Source of the DNA: RUG11272 sp045226335
GTDB lineage: Bacteria > Bacillota > Clostridia > Christensenellales > Aristaeellaceae
NCBI GenBank assembly: GCA_045226335.1
Contig: JBGVCH010000111.1
Coordinates: forward strand, 1-33,423
Direction of reading: 5' to 3'
DNA: 33,423 nt
Positions within the stretch are counted from its first letter, which is position 1. Every line of letters starts with the position of its first letter. Shown one piece after another: positions 1 to 7,964 of the stretch. A model generated the notes under the pieces. It was not told where the DNA came from. It worked only from the letters and a program-made list of their open reading frames with translations, and did not search any database. The translations under genes were made by a program, and so were the position numbers.

Positions 1-211
1 GGGCCAGCATGGCTTCGGCGCTGTTGAAGTTCTCCGGCTCTATCTCCCCGGCGGGAATGTGCACGTCAAAGGCCTCGTCCAGGGCGGCGATGATCTGGGT
101 CAGGTCCAGGGAATCGATCAGGCCGTCATCCACCAGCGCCTTCTCCCCGGCAAAATCCACGTCGTCCCGCACTTCCTCCAGCGCGCTCAGCAGGATCCGC
201 ATTTCGTCCAT
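1..211 (-). CDS. Acyl carrier protein, DltC-like (partial, C-terminus beyond window)
   Basis: The visible 70 codons, starting at the ATG 209-211, encode a small acidic helical protein with the carrier-protein phosphopantetheine site: the stretch LIDSLDLTQ, with Ser34 as the expected 4'-phosphopantetheine attachment residue. A ribosome site (GGAG in a purine-rich run) precedes the ATG by a normal distance. The short length and the DSLDLT form resemble D-alanyl carrier proteins (DltC) and stand-alone ACPs in Firmicutes rather than the fatty-acid AcpP form (DSLD plus VELVM). It lies downstream of the sugar ABC operon on the same strand but is separated by two hairpins, so it is probably a separate unit. 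The partner ligase or synthase would be outside the window, so the pathway cannot be assigned. Confidence 0.82.
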   Translation of the reverse strand, partial: MDEMRILLSALEEVRDDVDFAGEKALVDDGLIDSLDLTQIIAALDEAFDVHIPAGEIEPENFNSAEAMLA

Positions 212-237
212 GATTATCTCTCCTCTCCTCAATGTCC

Positions 238-273
238 TTTCCCCAGAGGCGAACCGCGCCGCCCCTGGGGAAA
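238..273. repeat. Inverted repeat / hairpin upstream of the carrier-protein gene
   Basis: Arms 238-251 and 260-273 pair over 14 bp with one G-U wobble when read on the minus strand, around an 8-nt loop. Arm ends are TTTCCCC and GGGGAAA. It lies 26 bp before the carrier-protein start. It could be a second terminator after the ABC operon or a 5' leader structure of the carrier-protein mRNA. Confidence 0.6.
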
Positions 274-280
274 AGACATC

Positions 281-307
281 CCGGAGGAGGAATGAATCCT
301 CCTCCGG
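281..307 (-). terminator. Hairpin ending the sugar ABC operon
   Basis: A perfect 11-bp stem (arms 281-291 and 297-307, CCGGAGGAGGA on the plus strand) with a 5-nt loop begins 9 bp after the ATPase stop codon. On the minus strand it is followed by GATGTCTTTT, a weak U-tract set a few bases off the stem. A sub-optimal intrinsic terminator is the simplest reading; partial read-through into the carrier-protein gene is possible. Confidence 0.6.
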
Positions 308-316
308 AAAACGGGT

Positions 317-1435
317 TTACGCGTTGATCCGCTTCTCGGTCTCGCAGTCAAAGAGATGCAGCTTGGCCATGTTGGGTGAAAGGAGCAGGTCCTTCTCCGC
401 GGGCGCATGCTCGCCGGCGTACTTGTAGACCACCACTTTCTCGCCCACACGGACGTAGATGAGATAGGCGTCGCCCAGGGGCTCGATGGAGTCCACAGTG
501 GCCGGGATGCTGTTGACACCCTCCTGCGCCATCTCGAAGTCGGAGGGCCGGATCCCCAGGTCCACCTGCCGGCCCACGTAGTCCTTCAGGGAGTCGACCA
601 CGCTGTCCGGAGCGTTCAGGCGGAAGGAGTCCGCGTCCAGGATCATGCTGCCGTTCTCCAGGACCACGTTGCAGCGGAAGATGTTGATCTGTGGCGTGCC
701 CAGGAAGCCCGCAACGAATTTGTTGGCCGGATGCTCGTACAGATCGTTCGGCGTGCCCTCCTGCATGATGTGCCCGCCGTTGAGCAGCACGATGTGATCC
801 GCCATGGTCATGGCCTCGGTCTGGTCATGGGTAACATAGATGGTGGTGACGTTCAGTTCCTTCTGAATCTTCTTGAGCTCATAGCGCACCTGATCGCGGA
901 GCTTGGCGTCCAGGTTGCCCAGCGGCTCGTCCAACAGGAACACCTGGGGCGAACGCACCAGGGCACGGCCAAGGGCCACACGCTGGCGCTGGCCGCCGGA
1001 GAGCTGCGCGATGCGGCGATCCAGCAGGTCCGTCAGTTCCAGCTTCACGGCCTGCTCCATCACCAGCTTGTCGATCTCGTCCTTGGGCACCTTCTTGGTT
1101 TTCAGTGCAAAGCCCATGTTTTCCCGCACCGTCATGTTGGGGTACAGGGCATATTCCTGGAACACCATGGCGATGTTGCGCTCCTGAGGCGGAATGAAGG
1201 TCTTCTTCTTTCCGTTCTCCATTTCCGTCATCAGGGTATCGCCAAAGTAGATCTGTCCTTGATAGGGCTCCAGCAATCCCGCGATGGAGTACATGGCGGT
1301 GGATTTACCGCAGCCGGAAGGGCCCAGGAACACGCAGAACTCTCCGTCTTGAATTTCCAGGTTCAGGTGGTCCAGCACAAAGGTTTTTCCTTTGTTGTAG
1401 CTGATGCACATATCCTTGATGGAGATTGCAGCCAT
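317..1435 (-). CDS. Sugar ABC transporter ATP-binding protein (MsmX/UgpC/MalK family)
   Basis: This 372-residue cytoplasmic ATPase powers CUT1-type sugar import. All nucleotide-binding motifs are intact: Walker A GPSGCGKST (38-46), Q-loop Gln93, signature LSGGQ (145-149), Walker B VFLLDEP (165-171), D-loop around LDA (175-177) and H-loop His203. The last 120 or so residues form the OB-fold/TOBE regulatory domain typical of MalK and MsmX, and the length is normal. The ATG at 1435 has GGGAGG eight bases upstream; that site overlaps the last codons and stop of the GH3 gene before it (5 bp gap), indicating translational coupling. Many Gram-positive sugar operons lack an ATPase and share one MsmX encoded elsewhere, so a dedicated copy here is informative: the operon encodes a whole importer. 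Confidence 0.96.
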   Translation of the reverse strand: MAAISIKDMCISYNKGKTFVLDHLNLEIQDGEFCVFLGPSGCGKSTAMYSIAGLLEPYQGQIYFGDTLMTEMENGKKKTFIPPQERNIAMVFQEYALYPNMTVRENMGFALKTKKVPKDEIDKLVMEQAVKLELTDLLDRRIAQLSGGQRQRVALGRALVRSPQVFLLDEPLGNLDAKLRDQVRYELKKIQKELNVTTIYVTHDQTEAMTMADHIVLLNGGHIMQEGTPNDLYEHPANKFVAGFLGTPQINIFRCNVVLENGSMILDADSFRLNAPDSVVDSLKDYVGRQVDLGIRPSDFEMAQEGVNSIPATVDSIEPLGDAYLIYVRVGEKVVVYKYAGEHAPAEKDLLLSPNMAKLHLFDCETEKRINA

Positions 1436-1440
1436 GTTTC

Positions 1441-3396
1441 TTACCTCCCGAAGCCTTCAGCGTCGATGCCGAAGCCGTATTCATACAGCGGGTTTTCAAG
1501 ATCCTTGGGCAGATCCTCGCGCTGGTTCAGCACCTGTTCCATGGAAGCGGGGATCTGGAAGGGCAGGCGGCCGGTGATGGCATGCTCGCCGAAGAGGGTC
1601 TCCGCGATCGCTTCCGCGCCGCAGGTGACGCCCGGACGGTAAACCAGCAGGATGGTGTCCGCGGCCCCTTCGATCGGGGTCAGCACGTAGGCGCGGTTCA
1701 TGACCACCACGGCCACGACGTTTGCGCCGGCGGCATCCAGCGCGCCGATCAGGGCGAGCTGATCGTCCGGGAATTCCAGGTTGGCAGCGCCCCAGGCGGG
1801 ATCATGCGTGCCGCTCTTCTCGCCCACCACCACCACGGCGGTGACGCCGGCCAAATCGGCAGGCACTTCCTCAGCCGTCGCGATGTAGGTCACGTTCTCT
1901 TCGCCCGCCTTGGCCTTCAGGGCTTCGAGAATGGTGGTTCCCTTGATCTCCGTGGGTTCCTTGGCGGTCCAGCCGCTGTTGAGGCAGCGCACGTTGTCCG
2001 CCAGCTCGCCGGCCACGATGAACTGCTGTCCCTCCAGGGAAACGGCGTTCTCGTACTTCACCAGGGTGAAGGACCTGGCGGCGGCTTCCTTGGCCACGGC
2101 CTTGTGGGCCTCGCTGCCGATCACAGTTTCGGCCTCGTTCTCATCCACATAGGGATTCTCGAACAGACCCAGCTCGAACTTGGCGATCAGGATCCTGCGG
2201 CAGGCGTCGGCCAGCCGTTCCTCCTCCACCTCATCCACCAGCTGGCGGGTGGAGCGGACGCCCGCGCCGCCCAGGATGTCCGCGCCGGCATTGGTGGCGC
2301 CAACAAAGTTGAGGCCCCAGTCGGTCTGGATGATGCCGGTGTAGCCCAGCTCGCCCCGGAGCAGGTCGGTCATGACCGCGGCGCTCTGGTCGGCGGAGTT
2401 GTCCACGGCGTCACCGCCCAGGTAGGGCACGGTGGAGTAGCCGTAGGGCATCACGGCGGCCACGCCCGCTTCGATGGCGGCCTGGAAGCCCGCCAGGTGC
2501 AGCGCGATGGTGTCCTCGGAGATGGTCAGGGGTGTGCCGTCCACGCCGCCGGTCTGGGCACCGGCGCCCGGGAAGTGCTTGACGCAGGCCAGGATGGAAT
2601 CCGGCGTCAGTTCGCTGCCCTCCTGCAGGGTCTCCACGGCGACAGCGATCAGTTCCTTGACCACGTCCACGTCCTCGGAGTAGCACTCCTGATTCCGGCC
2701 CCAGCGGGGATCGGTGATCAGGTCGGCGTCCGGCGACAGGGCCATGCGCACGCCCATGGCCATGAGTTCTTCCTTGAGCACCTCATAGTATTTGGCGGTC
2801 AGTTCCTTGTCGTTGGCGGCGCCCAGGTTGATCTCGTCCGGCAGGAAGGTGGCGTCCTTCACGAAGGCCGCGCCAGCCTCGGTGTCCATGGAGAAGATCA
2901 CCGGGATACCGAGGTCGGAGCTCTCGGAGAGTTCCTGGATCTCGTTGGTCAGAATGGCGGCGTTCATGGCGCTGCCGGTGATCTCCAGAGCGTCCTCGTC
3001 CGCCTCTTCTTCGTCCTCGTCCTCATCCTCTTCGTCTTCTTCGACGTTGAAGATGTACTCATACACCAGGGCGAAGCCCACGTTGTCCTTGGTAAACCAG
3101 CTGTCCTTCTTGGTGACCAGGGTCAGATGGACCATCTGGGCCGCCATCTGGCTGGCATCCATCATGGACAGGAGGTTGTCGGCCCGCTCCTCGGGGGTCA
3201 GGCGCCAGTCCTCATAGGGATCCAGCTCGCCGTTGTCGTTCAGGTCCTTGAACTGCAGGCCGTCCACTTCGATGATGTCCTTGACTCTGGCCACCAGCTC
3301 CGGCTGAACCGGGGCTTCCTCCGCCAGAACCGGCAGCACGCCCAGCGCCAGCATCGCGGCCAGTGTCAGCGCAGCGATCCGTTTGAATGCTTTCAT
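1441..3396 (-). CDS. Secreted glycoside hydrolase family 3 protein B, with acidic insert
   Basis: A 651-residue two-domain GH3 enzyme, probably a beta-glucosidase-like exo-hydrolase; substrate unknown. A signal peptide (MKAFKRIAAL... ending near LPVLA, residue 25) directs export. Then come an EF-hand-like loop DLNDNGELDPYED (51-63), the GH3 motif KHFPGAG and the nucleophile motif IIQTDWG with Asp359. Residues 119-135 are an almost purely acidic run (16 of 17 Asp/Glu), absent from paralogue A (5982-7964). The substrate-loop motif SMDSVHG of A reads SMDTEAG here, suggesting a different specificity. An ATG lies 9 bp further upstream (3405) but is only one base from the GGAG site; the ATG at 3396 is spaced better. 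It sits between malG-like and ATPase genes with gaps of 23 and 5 bp. Activity is likely but not certain. Confidence 0.9.
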   Translation of the reverse strand: MKAFKRIAALTLAAMLALGVLPVLAEEAPVQPELVARVKDIIEVDGLQFKDLNDNGELDPYEDWRLTPEERADNLLSMMDASQMAAQMVHLTLVTKKDSWFTKDNVGFALVYEYIFNVEEDEEDEDEDEEEADEDALEITGSAMNAAILTNEIQELSESSDLGIPVIFSMDTEAGAAFVKDATFLPDEINLGAANDKELTAKYYEVLKEELMAMGVRMALSPDADLITDPRWGRNQECYSEDVDVVKELIAVAVETLQEGSELTPDSILACVKHFPGAGAQTGGVDGTPLTISEDTIALHLAGFQAAIEAGVAAVMPYGYSTVPYLGGDAVDNSADQSAAVMTDLLRGELGYTGIIQTDWGLNFVGATNAGADILGGAGVRSTRQLVDEVEEERLADACRRILIAKFELGLFENPYVDENEAETVIGSEAHKAVAKEAAARSFTLVKYENAVSLEGQQFIVAGELADNVRCLNSGWTAKEPTEIKGTTILEALKAKAGEENVTYIATAEEVPADLAGVTAVVVVGEKSGTHDPAWGAANLEFPDDQLALIGALDAAGANVVAVVVMNRAYVLTPIEGAADTILLVYRPGVTCGAEAIAETLFGEHAITGRLPFQIPASMEQVLNQREDLPKDLENPLYEYGFGIDAEGFGR

Positions 3397-3419
3397 TGTC
3401 GTCATTCTCCTTTCAGCCT

Positions 3420-4313
3420 TTACGATGCCGTCACGGCGCCGCTCATCTGGCCGCTGATCAGGTACTTGCCCATGAAGATGTAGATGACCATCATCGGCAG
3501 GGCCAGGATCATGGAACCCGCGAACAAGGCGCTCATGTCCTGGCTGTTCGATCCCATGAACGCGTTCAGGCCGATGGTTGCCGCTTTGGCATCCTGGTCC
3601 GCCAGGATCAGGGCGAACAGCATTTCATTCCAGATGGACGTGCACTGGAACACGAACGTGGTGACCGTAGCCAGTTTGGTGTTGGGCAGGATGATTTTGC
3701 GGTAGATCTGCCAGGTGCCGTTGCCGTCCACCATGGCCTGGCGGATCAGGGCGTCCGGGACTTCCATGTAGTAGCCGCGCATCATGATCGTGCACATGGC
3801 CATGCCGAAGACGGAGTGAGCCAGCACCAGGCCCCAGAGATTGTCGTAGAGGTTCAGGTCCGTCATGGTCCGCATCAGGGGGATCAGGATGGCCTGGAAC
3901 GGCAGGTAGGTCGCGGCGACCAGCATGACATAGAACACATTGTTCAGCTTGAACTTCCACTTGCCCAGCGCGTAGGCACAGATGGAACCCAGGAAGACGG
4001 AACCGGCCGCGCCGAAGACGGTGATGATCAAGCTGTTGAGCAGCGGAAGCCCCAGTTCACTCAACACCGTCGAGTAGCCGCTCAATGTCCAGTCCAGGGG
4101 GAATGCCACGGGTGAGGTCGCCAGGATTTCCTCGTTGGTTTTGAATGATCCAAGCACCATGGACCACAGAGGCAGCATGTAGAAAACGAGGAAGAGGACC
4201 ATGATCAGATAGTAGACGATCTTCAGCACGATCATGTGCCATTTGGGTTTGACCCGTACCGTCTGTGCCGCCTGGCCTTCTCTGCTGCGCTCAATGCTTA
4301 TATCTTTCTGCAT
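3420..4313 (-). CDS. Sugar ABC transporter permease, MalG type
   Basis: This 297-residue inner-membrane permease is the second channel half of the CUT1 importer. Six hydrophobic helices follow a cytoplasmic N-terminus of about 27 residues. The cytoplasmic EAA loop that docks on the ATPase is visible at 184-210 as EVPDALIRQAMVDGNG...IILP. Length and layout are ordinary for the family. The ATG at 4313 has AGGAGG ten bases upstream, formed by the last codons of the MalF-like gene, whose stop is only 4 bp away, so the two permeases are almost certainly co-translated. Its partners are the MalF-like permease (4318-5907), the binding protein (7954-9318) and the ATPase (317-1435). The sugar carried cannot be read from this subunit. 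Confidence 0.95.
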   Translation of the reverse strand: MQKDISIERSREGQAAQTVRVKPKWHMIVLKIVYYLIMVLFLVFYMLPLWSMVLGSFKTNEEILATSPVAFPLDWTLSGYSTVLSELGLPLLNSLIITVFGAAGSVFLGSICAYALGKWKFKLNNVFYVMLVAATYLPFQAILIPLMRTMTDLNLYDNLWGLVLAHSVFGMAMCTIMMRGYYMEVPDALIRQAMVDGNGTWQIYRKIILPNTKLATVTTFVFQCTSIWNEMLFALILADQDAKAATIGLNAFMGSNSQDMSALFAGSMILALPMMVIYIFMGKYLISGQMSGAVTAS

Positions 4314-4317
4314 GTCA

Positions 4318-5907
4318 TCACTTCCTCCTGTTGGTAAAGTAGTTCAGAGGCAGGATCAGCAGCAGAACCAGCGCCAGCAGGAAGCAGCCAATCGCTGCGG
4401 CATAGGCGTAATGGTCAGCTGTAAAGCCTTCATAGTACATCAGGACCGGCAGGGTTCGTGCGGGATTAAACTTGTCGCCCACCATCGCGTACACCAGGTC
4501 AAAGGATCGCAAGGCATACATTGCCAGGATCGTGATGCAGCTGCTCAGCGCGCCTTTCAGCTGGGGAATGACGATCTTCCAGTACACGCGGGGCATGTAG
4601 GCGCCGTCCAGCTTCGCCGCGTTGATGATGTTGGTGGGCACGTTCTTGATGGCTGCAAGGAAGATCACCGCCACATAGCCCGAGAACTGCCAGACCATGA
4701 CGATCATGATCGAAACCATGATCAGTTCGCTGTTCGTCCACAGGATTCCGCTTGTATCCACGCCGAACATGGCAAAGAAGCTCTTGATGATGCCGCCGTC
4801 GCCGCGGTACATCTGCACCCAGATGACGCCGGTCACGACGAAAGACAGCGCAAAGGGCAGCAGGATCAGCGTCCGGAACACGGAGGTGCCCCTCAGCCCG
4901 TGGTCCATGACCAGGGCAATGCCCAGGCCCAGCAGCAGGCAAATGGGAATGATGGTGAAGAGCAGCAGGGTGTTCTTGACGGCGTTCCAGAAGACCGGAC
5001 CGTTCGTCTCGTCGAACATCTTCGCATACTGGCCGAAGCCGCCCCAGCCGTAGCTCGGGAGGATCGCGCCGTCTTCCCAGTCGGAGACGGACACCCAGAT
5101 GTTCCAGCCGATGGCCACGTAGACAAAATAGATCAGCAGGAACGCGGGGATGATCAGCCAGACCAGCGGGTGCTTCCTCAGGAAAGCCCGGATCGTGCTG
5201 TTGAACGCGTAAGCCATGATGAGGGCCAGGATCGCCACGCATCCGAGAATAAACCAAGCAAGGTTTTTCCCGAACCAGGATGACATGTTCTGCCAGAAGA
5301 CATCCGAGCTTGTGGCATCCTTTGTCGTCCCTTTCCGATCGCGGTAAAGCGTCAGGATGCTGTCCTCAAAGACATACTTGCCCGTGTCCTCGTACGCTTC
5401 CCCGTCGGCGTCCAACGTGTGGAAGTAGTACGTGCCGTCCGTGTGGAAGACGATTTCCGCGGTCTCGGACTTGCTGGTGATTTTGTAGTCTTCCGTGCGC
5501 TCAGTGTCCGCGCTCAGCATGTCCAGCGCCTTGATTTTCTTGAACTCCTCAACGCGATCTTCGCCCGTCTCCGGGTCCGTCACGTCAAGGTAGTAGTCCA
5601 CCGCGACGCTGTTCTTGCCTGGCTTGGCGGCCTGGAACGTTCTGTCGTGAGCCGCCGGCTCCCCGGACTGATCAGCCGCCGGCGCGGGCAGGTTGGCATG
5701 AATGATCGAATACACGCCAAAGCCCACCAGCAGGATGGGAATGATGACCAGGAGATGGTGTTTCTTTCCCAGCGCCTTCCGCAGCTTCGGTGAGAACATG
5801 TACACAAGGACGATGATCAGGATGACTCCGATGATGACCCAGAAGCCGCCCCGGTCCTTGAATGTCATGTTGTAGAGGTTGGTAAAAAACGTTGGAAATG
5901 TACCCAT
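4318..5907 (-). CDS. Sugar ABC transporter permease, MalF type, with N-terminal extracytoplasmic domain
   Basis: This is the first channel half of the CUT1 importer, 529 residues instead of the usual ~290-310. The C-terminal half (about 248-529) is a normal six-helix permease with the EAA loop at 422-452 (NVPTNIINAAKLDGAYMPR...). The extra N-terminal part has helices at about 22-38 and 52-69, a hydrophilic domain of about 140 residues (70-211), and a third helix at 215-235. Basic loops SPKLRKALGKKHH and NSTIRAFLRKH place the hydrophilic domain outside the cell. Its strand-rich stretch (TDGTYYFHT...GKYVF...ILTLY) looks beta-sheet or lipocalin-like. Overall topology recalls E. coli MalF and its P2 loop, by analogy only. 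The ATG at 5907 is preceded by GGGAG eight bases away; a TTG two codons earlier is less likely. Confidence 0.93.
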   Translation of the reverse strand: MGTFPTFFTNLYNMTFKDRGGFWVIIGVILIIVLVYMFSPKLRKALGKKHHLLVIIPILLVGFGVYSIIHANLPAPAADQSGEPAAHDRTFQAAKPGKNSVAVDYYLDVTDPETGEDRVEEFKKIKALDMLSADTERTEDYKITSKSETAEIVFHTDGTYYFHTLDADGEAYEDTGKYVFEDSILTLYRDRKGTTKDATSSDVFWQNMSSWFGKNLAWFILGCVAILALIMAYAFNSTIRAFLRKHPLVWLIIPAFLLIYFVYVAIGWNIWVSVSDWEDGAILPSYGWGGFGQYAKMFDETNGPVFWNAVKNTLLLFTIIPICLLLGLGIALVMDHGLRGTSVFRTLILLPFALSFVVTGVIWVQMYRGDGGIIKSFFAMFGVDTSGILWTNSELIMVSIMIVMVWQFSGYVAVIFLAAIKNVPTNIINAAKLDGAYMPRVYWKIVIPQLKGALSSCITILAMYALRSFDLVYAMVGDKFNPARTLPVLMYYEGFTADHYAYAAAIGCFLLALVLLLILPLNYFTNRRK

Positions 5908-5927
5908 GAGCAACGCTCCCTCTCAAG

Positions 5928-5969
5928 AGAGCCCGCACAGGCGCGGCTTCCCGTGCCTGCGCGGGCTCT
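5928..5969. repeat. Strong intercistronic hairpin inside the ABC operon
   Basis: Arms 5928-5946 and 5951-5969 form a stem of about 19 bp with one mismatch and one G-U pair around a 4-nt loop. The T-run (5969-5973) follows only in the plus direction, so it is a classic terminator only for plus-strand (antisense) transcription. In the direction of the operon the stem is preceded by A's and lacks a U-tract. It lies between the GH3-A stop and the MalF-like start, where it could protect the upstream mRNA half or act as a processing site. Confidence 0.7.
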
Positions 5970-5981
5970 TTTTCGTCTCGC

Positions 5982-7964
5982 TTACTCCTCGTAGCTCAAG
6001 CCCCAGCCGTACTCGTACAGCGGGTTTTCCAGGTCGAAGGAGACGTCGCCGCTCTGGCGGTTGACGGACTCCATGTCCCTGGGGAACTGCATGGGGGTCT
6101 TGCCGGTGGGATTGTTCAGGCCGAACAGGGTCTCCGCGATGGCGATGCCGCCCTGCTGTCCGGGATAGTACGCCTCGAGGATGGCGTCGGTGTTCTCGTC
6201 GCACCAGGTCAGGATGTAGGGCCGGCCGCCGGTGACCACGGTGATGATCTTGCCGCTGGTGTTGGCCTTCACGGCCTCGAGGATCTCCTGCTGAGAGGGC
6301 GTGATCTCGAGGGTGGCATAACCCCACGGCGGATCATGCTGGTAGCTGGGCTCGCCCACGGACACGATGACCACGTCCGCTTCCTTGGCGGCCTCGGCGA
6401 TGGCTTCCACGTCGTCGGAGATGTAGACGACCTTGTCGTTTTCACCGGCGTATTCCGCCACGGCAGCCGCGATGGTCAGGCCTTCCTGGGAGGAGGACCA
6501 GCCGCCCACCAGGGAGTCCATGTCACCGGCGCGGGGGCCGCAGACCAGGATGGTCTGGCCGGCGTTGGGGGTCAGGGGCAGCGCGCCGTCGTTCTTGAGC
6601 AGGGTCATGGCCTTCCGGGCCGCTTCCAGGTTCAGCGCGGTATGCTCTTCATTGCCCACGAAGGACACGGCATACTCCACGTCGCAGTAGGGATTCTCGA
6701 ACACGCCCAGCTCGAACTTGGCCTTCACGATGCGGGTGGCAGCGGCGGTGAGGATGGCCTCATCGATCTTGCCGTCGGCCGTCATCTCCTCCATCTGGTC
6801 GATCAGACGGATGGACTCGCCGCCGATGCCGTCCACACGGCTCTCGGTGACGCCGATGATGATAGCTCTCTCATCGGAGACTTCCTCGCCGGTCATGGTG
6901 CCCAGGCCTTCCTGAATGGCCCAGATCATGCCCCAGTCGGTCTGGATGATGCCCTCAAAGCCCATCTGCTCGCGCAGGAGGTCCTGCAGGGCCGCCTTGG
7001 AACCGATGGCGCTGTTTTCCATGTCCAGGGCCAGCGGCACGGAGTAGTAGGGCATCACGGAGCCCACGTTCACCTCGATGGCGGCATAGTAGGGCTTCAG
7101 GTGGATCTGCAGGGTATCCTCATCCGCCACGATGGGAGAGGTGTCCTTGCCGTCCATCTGGGGGCCGGCGCCGGGGAAGTGCTTGATGCAGGCCACGATA
7201 CCGTCGGGATTCAGGCCGTCGGCGCCGTTCTGGAAGGCGACGATCTGGGCCTTCACCATCTCGGTGACCAGGTCGGGATCCTCGCCGAAGGTCTCCATCA
7301 CACGGCCCCAGCGGGGTTCGGAGGCGATGTCGGACTCAGGGCTCAGGGTCATGCGGACGCCGATGGCGATGTGCTCGTCCCGGGCGATCTCCGCCAGCTT
7401 GACCACCAGTTCCTCATCCCGGGTGGCGGCCAGAGCCAGGTTGTGGCCGGTGACCGTGGCGCCGGTGACGTAGGACAGGCCGTGGACGGAGTCCATGGAG
7501 ACCAGCACCGGCACGCCCAGCCGGCTGGCCTCGGCGTATTCCTGCACGGCGTTCATGGTTTCCGCGGCGGTCTGCACACTGTTGAGCTCACGGATCAGCA
7601 GCATGCCGATACCGTACTCGGTGCAGTACTTCTTCAGATAGGGAGCGATCTTGCCGTCCGCCCGGGGCAGATAGGTGGGGTGCTGCATCTGGGCGATCTT
7701 TTCGCGGACGGTCATCTGGCCCACCAGGTCCTCCGCGCGGGTGGCGGCATCCAGGCGCCAGTCTTCGTAGGGATCCAGTTCGCCGTTATCATTCAGGTCG
7801 ATGAACTGGTAGCCTTCAACTTCGATGAGTTTCTTCACGCGGGGATTGAGTTCAGGCTGCTCAAGCCTTTCTTCCTCCGCCAGTGCGCCGGGCACCATGG
7901 TCAGGATCAGCGCCAGCGCGCCCAGAAGGGCGACGCCCTTTTTGAGCCAATTCTTAGTCAACAA
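5982..7964 (-). CDS. Secreted glycoside hydrolase family 3 enzyme A
   Basis: A 660-residue exo-acting beta-glycosidase of GH3, two-domain form without a fibronectin-like C-terminus. Visible features: signal peptide (to about residue 29, ending PGALA), EF-hand-like loop DLNDNGELDPYED (56-68), substrate-loop motif SMDSVHG, the PRWGR region, KHFPGAG, and nucleophile motif IIQTDWG with Asp343. It is a clear paralogue of GH3 B (1441-3396), but keeps the more canonical active-site loop and lacks the acidic insert. The start is a TTG at 7964: the only good ribosome site, AAAGGAG, lies nine bases upstream within the binding-protein gene, whose stop codon it overlaps by 11 bp, so the two are translationally coupled. 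Likely acts on beta-linked oligosaccharides outside the membrane before or alongside import; exact substrate unknown. Confidence 0.93.
   Translation of the reverse strand: MLTKNWLKKGVALLGALALILTMVPGALAEEERLEQPELNPRVKKLIEVEGYQFIDLNDNGELDPYEDWRLDAATRAEDLVGQMTVREKIAQMQHPTYLPRADGKIAPYLKKYCTEYGIGMLLIRELNSVQTAAETMNAVQEYAEASRLGVPVLVSMDSVHGLSYVTGATVTGHNLALAATRDEELVVKLAEIARDEHIAIGVRMTLSPESDIASEPRWGRVMETFGEDPDLVTEMVKAQIVAFQNGADGLNPDGIVACIKHFPGAGPQMDGKDTSPIVADEDTLQIHLKPYYAAIEVNVGSVMPYYSVPLALDMENSAIGSKAALQDLLREQMGFEGIIQTDWGMIWAIQEGLGTMTGEEVSDERAIIIGVTESRVDGIGGESIRLIDQMEEMTADGKIDEAILTAAATRIVKAKFELGVFENPYCDVEYAVSFVGNEEHTALNLEAARKAMTLLKNDGALPLTPNAGQTILVCGPRAGDMDSLVGGWSSSQEGLTIAAAVAEYAGENDKVVYISDDVEAIAEAAKEADVVIVSVGEPSYQHDPPWGYATLEITPSQQEILEAVKANTSGKIITVVTGGRPYILTWCDENTDAILEAYYPGQQGGIAIAETLFGLNNPTGKTPMQFPRDMESVNRQSGDVSFDLENPLYEYGWGLSYEE

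Noticed and set aside
1426..3483. Plus-strand open frame of 685 codons opposite GH3 B.
   Set aside because: Its composition mirrors the GH3 reading frame and it shows no protein family pattern.
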